Positions 60,379 through 64,000 of a stretch of DNA of 64,000 nt are shown here, piece after piece. The notes beneath the pieces are model-generated. The model did not search any database. It saw only the letters and a list, made by a program, of their open reading frames with translations, and was not told the DNA's origin. Within the stretch, counting starts at the first letter, position 1. Every line of letters starts with the position of its first letter. This DNA is from Streptomyces sp. DI166. GTDB taxonomy: Bacteria; Actinomycetota; Actinomycetes; Streptomycetales; Streptomycetaceae. Position numbers and translations under genes: made by a program. The DNA lies in contig NZ_FLSP01000027.1 of the NCBI RefSeq assembly GCF_900091315.1, forward strand, positions 1-64,000, written 5' to 3'.

Positions 60379-60405
60379 CGGGCCCCGCTGCGGATGCGGG
60401 GCCCG
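60379..60405 (+). terminator. Hairpin after the HAD gene
   Basis: CGGGCCCCGC (60379-60388) pairs perfectly with GCGGGGCCCG (60396-60405) around a 7-nt loop. It lies 39 nt from the HAD stop and 38 nt before the next start. No T tract follows. Confidence 0.6.
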
Positions 60406-60443
60406 TGGCCCGGGAGGACGCTCCAGGTAACTGGAGGTTCACG

Positions 60444-60983
60444 ATGGGCTCAATAAAAGTCACTCTCTGTGCAGGTGCTGCGGTAGTCGCCGCGGCGCTC
60501 ACCCCGGTGGCGTACGCGGCGGACGGGGGAGGGGGCATCTCCGTGAACCCCGCCTCGCCCGCCCCGGGCTCCGATGTGGCACTGCGCCTGACGGGCTGCT
60601 CCGAGAAGACCGCGAGCGCGGTGTCGGAGGTGTTCGTCTCGGACATCAAGCTCACCGCCACCGACGAGGACGGCACGCTGGTCGGCGAGAGCCGCATCCA
60701 GTCCTCCGTCGAGGTCGGCTCCTACGACGTCAAGGTCACCTGCGGCAACACCGAGTACAAGGTCACGCTGCCGGTCGACAACGAACCCGACGCCCCGGCC
60801 TCCCCGGTCGCCCCGGTGAAGGCGGGCGGCGGTGGCTCCGCGGCGCACTTCGCCGGTGAGGAGACACCGTCCGCCGCGACCGGCCCCGGCGCGCCACACG
60901 CTGTGGTCGGCCTGGTTCTCGCCGGTGTCGCGGCGACGGCCGTGGCGCTCAGGAGCGCCCGCCGGAGCCGCGGGACGGAGTGA
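60444..60983 (+). CDS. Secreted protein with C-terminal membrane anchor, partner of the class F sortase
   Basis: A 179-residue protein: a signal peptide cut after AYA (about residue 25), a beta-rich domain with two Cys that could form a disulfide, a Pro/Ala linker, and a C-terminal segment SAATG followed by a hydrophobic helix and RSARRSRG. The end looks like a sorting signal in which SAATG replaces LAxTG or LPxTG. Its stop overlaps the start of the class F sortase gene (GTGA), so the sortase may act on it. Function unknown. GGAGG precedes the ATG. Confidence 0.85.
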   Translation: MGSIKVTLCAGAAVVAAALTPVAYAADGGGGISVNPASPAPGSDVALRLTGCSEKTASAVSEVFVSDIKLTATDEDGTLVGESRIQSSVEVGSYDVKVTCGNTEYKVTLPVDNEPDAPASPVAPVKAGGGGSAAHFAGEETPSAATGPGAPHAVVGLVLAGVAATAVALRSARRSRGTE

Positions 60984-61630
60984 CCGCGGTGTCCGGCCGG
61001 GTCCTGACCTGCACGGCCTGGGCGGTGCTGCTGCTCGCCCTGTGGCTGTGGGGGCGGGAGGTCACCGACGTACGGCCCGGGATGTCGACGCCCACCACCG
61101 GCGACATGGCGGCGGTGGGCCGCCCGCCCGACGTCGACCTGCCGCCCGCCGCCAGCCCGCTCGGCGAGGCCGGTCCGCAGCGCGTCGACATCCCCGCGCT
61201 CGGCGTCCAGGCGCCCGTGGTCGCCCGCGGCCTCGATCCGCAGGGCGCGGTCGACCCGCCACCCTTCGACCAGCCCGGCCTGGTCGGCTGGTACGCGGGA
61301 GGCGCGGCGCCCGGCGCGAAGGGGGCGGCGGTGCTGGTCGGGCACGTCGACACCGAGACCCGGCCGGCCGTCTTCTACAAGATCAGCGCGATGAAGCCCG
61401 GGGAGACGGTCCGGGTGCTCCGGGACGACGGGCGGGTCGCGGAGTTCACCGTCGACGACGTCCGCGTCGTCACCCGCGAACGCTTCGACGCCCGCCAGGC
61501 GTACGGCGCCCGCGAGCCGGGCCGCGCCGAACTGCGGCTCATCACCTGCGGCGGCGCCTTCGACCGGATCACCCGCAGCTACACCGCGAACGTGGTGGTC
61601 TCGGCGTACCTCACCGGCACCGGCCTGTGA
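60980..61630 (+). CDS. Class F sortase
   Basis: A 216-residue membrane-bound transpeptidase: one N-terminal helix (TAWAVLLLALWLWG), then the sortase domain with VDIPALGVQAPVVARG, catalytic His in AAVLVGHVDTETRPAVFY, Cys in LRLITCGGAFD and the Arg shortly after (RITRSY). Class F sortases are typical of actinobacteria and their substrates are mostly unknown. The upstream overlapping gene is the natural candidate. Confidence 0.92.
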   Translation: MTAVSGRVLTCTAWAVLLLALWLWGREVTDVRPGMSTPTTGDMAAVGRPPDVDLPPAASPLGEAGPQRVDIPALGVQAPVVARGLDPQGAVDPPPFDQPGLVGWYAGGAAPGAKGAAVLVGHVDTETRPAVFYKISAMKPGETVRVLRDDGRVAEFTVDDVRVVTRERFDARQAYGAREPGRAELRLITCGGAFDRITRSYTANVVVSAYLTGTGL

Positions 61631-62018
61631 CCCACCTGACCCGGTCGACGACCCGCTCCCCTCGAAGCCGCCGACCGGGCTGGGTCCTCGACCGCGCGCG
61701 CACGGGCTGCGGGAGTAACCCGGCGACAGGCGCGGGAGGCTGGGGTGGCCATCCCAACGGGAGGCGACAGACCGGGGGCTGGGGCCGTCAGACACGACTC
61801 TAGAACGGACGTACGCCCCTGGCCTAGAGCCCGTCCGGCCCGACACGGCGCCGACGCCCACGCCCGGAATGCCGGGTCCCGGCGGCGGGACCGCACCCGC
61901 CCGGACAGGAACCGGCGCCACACGGTGCGCGGCGCGTGCGGAGGGGCAGTTCGCCGGGTGGGGATTCGGCGGGTTCGGGCCGCCAATGGCCGGCCGGGCA
62001 CCGGCGCCGCACATCCCC
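61631..62018. other. Intergenic region without a supported gene
   Basis: About 390 bp between two convergent genes. Short open frames exist on both strands but have poor codon use and no recognisable domains. The stretch is GC-rich, with CTAGA-type short repeats near 61797-61830. I see nothing further. Confidence 0.4.
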
Positions 62019-62783
62019 CTACGACCTTCCGCCCGGCCCCTCCCCGGGCTCCGGCCCCCGGCGGAGCCGCGTCGCCTCCTCCGTGCGGTCGGTCACCCAG
62101 CGGGCCACCGTGTCCAGGGGGAGTTGGTGACGGCGGGCATGGCCGCGCAGGGTCAGGAAGGCCGTGTCCGGGGTCGTGTTCCAGCGTTCCGCCAGCATTC
62201 CCTTGGCCTGTTCTATGCGGACCCGGCTGGAGAGGGCCTGCTGGAGCTGGGTGGCCAGGGTGCGGCAGTGGGCGTAGGCGTGGTGGTTGGCCAGGCCCAG
62301 GGCCGTGGCGTCGGCCAGGGTCTGGGCCAGGACCAGCTGGGCGTCGGACGGGAGGGCGGCGGTGAAGACGTTCAGGGCGCCCAGCAGGGATCCGCGACCG
62401 CGCACCGGGACCGCGAACGTCACCGCCACCCCGTGCCGCAGCGCCAGCTCGGTGAAGACCGGCCAGCGGGCACCGGCATGCGCTGTGCCGAGGGACACCG
62501 GCGGCACCGGGCGGCCCGTACCGCAGCTGTCCAGGCAGGGCCCGCCGCCGGACTGGGCCCGCAGGAGGTCCAGCGCGAGGTCGCACGGCTCGCCGCTGCC
62601 CGCCAGCGAGGCCGTACGGCCCCCGTCGATCAGCATGAACCCGGCGGCCCGGGCGCCGAGCAGCTCCACGCAGCGGTCGCTGACCCGCCGTAAGTGGGCC
62701 GTGGTCTCGAACCCGTCCGTCAGTGTGTCCGCCGCCTCCACCAGAGCCGCCGCCAGGAGTGCCTCCCGGTTCTCGCACCGCAT
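62019..62783 (-). CDS. GAF-ANTAR domain protein
   Basis: A 254-residue regulator. Residues ~10-165 form a GAF sensor domain (LRRVSDRCVELLGARAAGFMLID, GVAVTFAVPVRGRGSLLGAL). The C-terminal ~60 residues form an ANTAR RNA-binding domain (LSSRVRIEQAKGMLAERWNT, FLTLRGHARRHQLPLDTVA). ANTAR proteins bind twin hairpins in nascent RNA and prevent termination. The signal and targets are unknown. Confidence 0.93.
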   Translation of the reverse strand: MRCENREALLAAALVEAADTLTDGFETTAHLRRVSDRCVELLGARAAGFMLIDGGRTASLAGSGEPCDLALDLLRAQSGGGPCLDSCGTGRPVPPVSLGTAHAGARWPVFTELALRHGVAVTFAVPVRGRGSLLGALNVFTAALPSDAQLVLAQTLADATALGLANHHAYAHCRTLATQLQQALSSRVRIEQAKGMLAERWNTTPDTAFLTLRGHARRHQLPLDTVARWVTDRTEEATRLRRGPEPGEGPGGRS

Positions 62784-62945
62784 GTTTCCCCACGTCCCTT
62801 CGCCCGTCGCCCGCCTGCCCAGCGGCGCACCTACCCTCGCCCCCCTGCCTGTAACAGCTCACGGACAAGGCTCGGTCGACCTCGTTGGCCCCGGCGGGGG
62901 TGTGTCAGGATTGGGGCTTGGAACAGTGCACCCAAGGGGGAGTGG

Positions 62946-63962
62946 ATGTACGGCAGGAGGGGGGCCCACAGGGGGGCCACCGCGATGGTGCTGGGGGCGG
63001 CGCTGCTGATCGCGGGGTGCTCTTCGTCGGACGGCGGGGGTGACGAGCCGGAGAACGCGGCCGGGATTACCCAGCAGCCGAAGGAGATAGACCCGTTCTG
63101 GGTCAACCCGGACGGCAACGCGGCCCAGCAGGTCGCCGCGTACGAGAAGGACGGCAAGGACGCCCAGGCCGACCAGATCCGCAAGATCGCCGAGCAGCCG
63201 ACCGGCGAGTGGATCGGGCCGGACAATCCGGAGGACGAGGCGCGCGGCTACACCGAGGCCGCCGACAAGGCGGGCCGTACGGCGCTGCTGGTCCTCTACA
63301 ACATCCCGCACCGCGACTGCGGCCAGTACTCCCAGGGCGGCGCCGCCGACGGCGACGCCTACCGCGAGTGGGTCGACGGCGTCGTCGCGGGCATCGGCGA
63401 GCGCTCGGCGACCGTCATCCTCGAACCGGACGCCGTACTGCACCTGGTCGACGGCTGCACCCCGGACGAGTTCCACGAGGAGCGCTACGACCTGCTCAAG
63501 GGCGCGATCGAGAAGCTCAAGTCGCTGAAGAACACCAAGGTGTACCTGGACGCGGGCAACGCGGGCTGGGGCAACCCGGACCAGATCTTCGAGCCGCTGC
63601 AGTGGGCGGGCATCGACAAGGCCGACGGCTTCGCGGTGAACGTCTCGAACTTCTACACCACCGAGGACTCCATCAAGTACGGCAAGACCCTCTCGGCGAA
63701 GATCGGCAACAAGCCGTTCGTGATCGACACCAGCCGCAACGGCAACGGCCCCTACCAGGAGGGCGACGCCGGCGAGCGCTGGTGCAACCCGCCCGGCCGC
63801 GCCCTCGGCGAGACCCCGACCACGAAGACCGCCGACCCGCTGGTCGACGCCTACGTCTGGGTCAAGCGCCCCGGCGAGTCCGACGGCGAGTGCAAGGGCG
63901 GCCCCAAGGCCGGCGAGTGGTGGCCGGAGTACGCGCTGAACCTGGCCAAGGCCAGCAAGTGA
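62946..63962 (+). CDS. Glycoside hydrolase family 6 lipoprotein (cellulase-like)
   Basis: A 338-residue exported lipoprotein. The signal ends in the lipobox LIAGC, so Cys25 is lipidated. The GH6 domain shows the family strings LLVLYNIPHRDCGQYSQGG (catalytic Asp), SATVILEPDAVLHL, YLDAGNAGWG and FVIDTSRNGNGP, with a typical WCNPPGRALG end. GH6 enzymes cut beta-1,4-glucan; being membrane-anchored, it may work on cell-surface glucan or cellulose-like material. A GGGGGAG lies just before the ATG. Confidence 0.93.
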   Translation: MYGRRGAHRGATAMVLGAALLIAGCSSSDGGGDEPENAAGITQQPKEIDPFWVNPDGNAAQQVAAYEKDGKDAQADQIRKIAEQPTGEWIGPDNPEDEARGYTEAADKAGRTALLVLYNIPHRDCGQYSQGGAADGDAYREWVDGVVAGIGERSATVILEPDAVLHLVDGCTPDEFHEERYDLLKGAIEKLKSLKNTKVYLDAGNAGWGNPDQIFEPLQWAGIDKADGFAVNVSNFYTTEDSIKYGKTLSAKIGNKPFVIDTSRNGNGPYQEGDAGERWCNPPGRALGETPTTKTADPLVDAYVWVKRPGESDGECKGGPKAGEWWPEYALNLAKASK

Positions 63963-64000
63963 CAGCGGGCCGAGGAGGCCGGTAAGCGAAAATCCCCGCG

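Noticed and set aside
61824..62012. Short minus-strand frame in the gap after the class F sortase
   Set aside because: Arg/Pro/Gly-rich, no ribosome site, no recognisable domain; looks like non-coding GC-rich DNA.

Overview
The window is a piece of an actinomycete chromosome, almost certainly Streptomyces: GC is very high throughout, GTG starts are common, TTA codons are nearly absent, and many families are typical of Streptomyces (DUF397 with XRE/DUF5753, ANTAR, class E and F sortases, DUF2017, DUF6412, PTS for N-acetylglucosamine with DasR-type operators). Most of it is ordinary core chromosome, interrupted by two accessory insertions.

Layout. 1-1.7 kb: two RDD membrane proteins and a small membrane protein with an apparent 1-nt frameshift. 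2.1-4.5 kb: secreted M6 metalloprotease. 4.6-8.0 kb: NAD salvage pair (pncA, pncB), clpS and DUF2017. 8.3-9.8 kb: amino-acid permease. 9.8-11.9 kb: a protein-thiocarboxylate cysteine pathway (Mec JAMM protease, CysO, CysM) preceded by a 31-codon cysteine-containing leader peptide that is easily overlooked. 11.9-13.3 kb: membrane-anchored PemK-like protein and MBL hydrolase. 13.3-17.05 kb: accessory glycocin (S/O-glycosylated bacteriocin) operon of precursor, C39-peptidase ABC exporter and SunS-like glycosyltransferase. Its promoter overlaps a perfect core DasR operator. 17.2-20.3 kb: GlcNAc PTS (nagE2, nagE1, nagF) with further DasR sites. 20.4-22.4 kb: rph, a lipoprotein, rdgB and a tRNA with anticodon UAG but a short variable arm. 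22.4-23.9 kb: tandem HNH proteins. 24.0-28.2 kb: bcp, DUF3618, GroES-like, a guanidine-III riboswitch with its SMR exporter, and a bifunctional PBP. 28.4-31.0 kb: ABC-2 exporter. 31.0-38.7 kb: minisatellite, DUF1707, SGNH hydrolase, DUF445, MFS, VOC, alpha/beta hydrolase and cyclophilin.

39.0-49.4 kb is the second accessory region. It starts with a decayed DUF6879 gene and a WhiJ-type trio (DUF397, XRE/DUF5753, TTA-containing HATPase). A defence island follows: McrA-like HNH, cytosine methyltransferase, Vsr nickase, NgoMIV-type restriction enzyme (predicted GCCGGC), a Z1 helicase-like protein and a MutL/MORC-like GHKL ATPase.

49.6-64.0 kb returns to core-like genes: SRPBCC, SEC-C protein, secreted GH30 beta-1,6-galactanase, class E sortase, DUF6412, a second YidC, FAH hydrolase, UPF0303/Gfo pair divergent from a ROK regulator with a palindromic operator between them, an LAxTG wall protein, HAD phosphatase, a secreted protein with a class F sortase, GAF-ANTAR regulator, and a GH6 lipoprotein.

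The most interesting system is the glycocin operon. Its encoded peptide keeps the 37-residue size and outer-disulfide spacing of sublancin but has only three cysteines. Its position beside the GlcNAc transporter and its shared DasR operator suggest that aminosugar supply controls production of a peptide probably decorated with a sugar.
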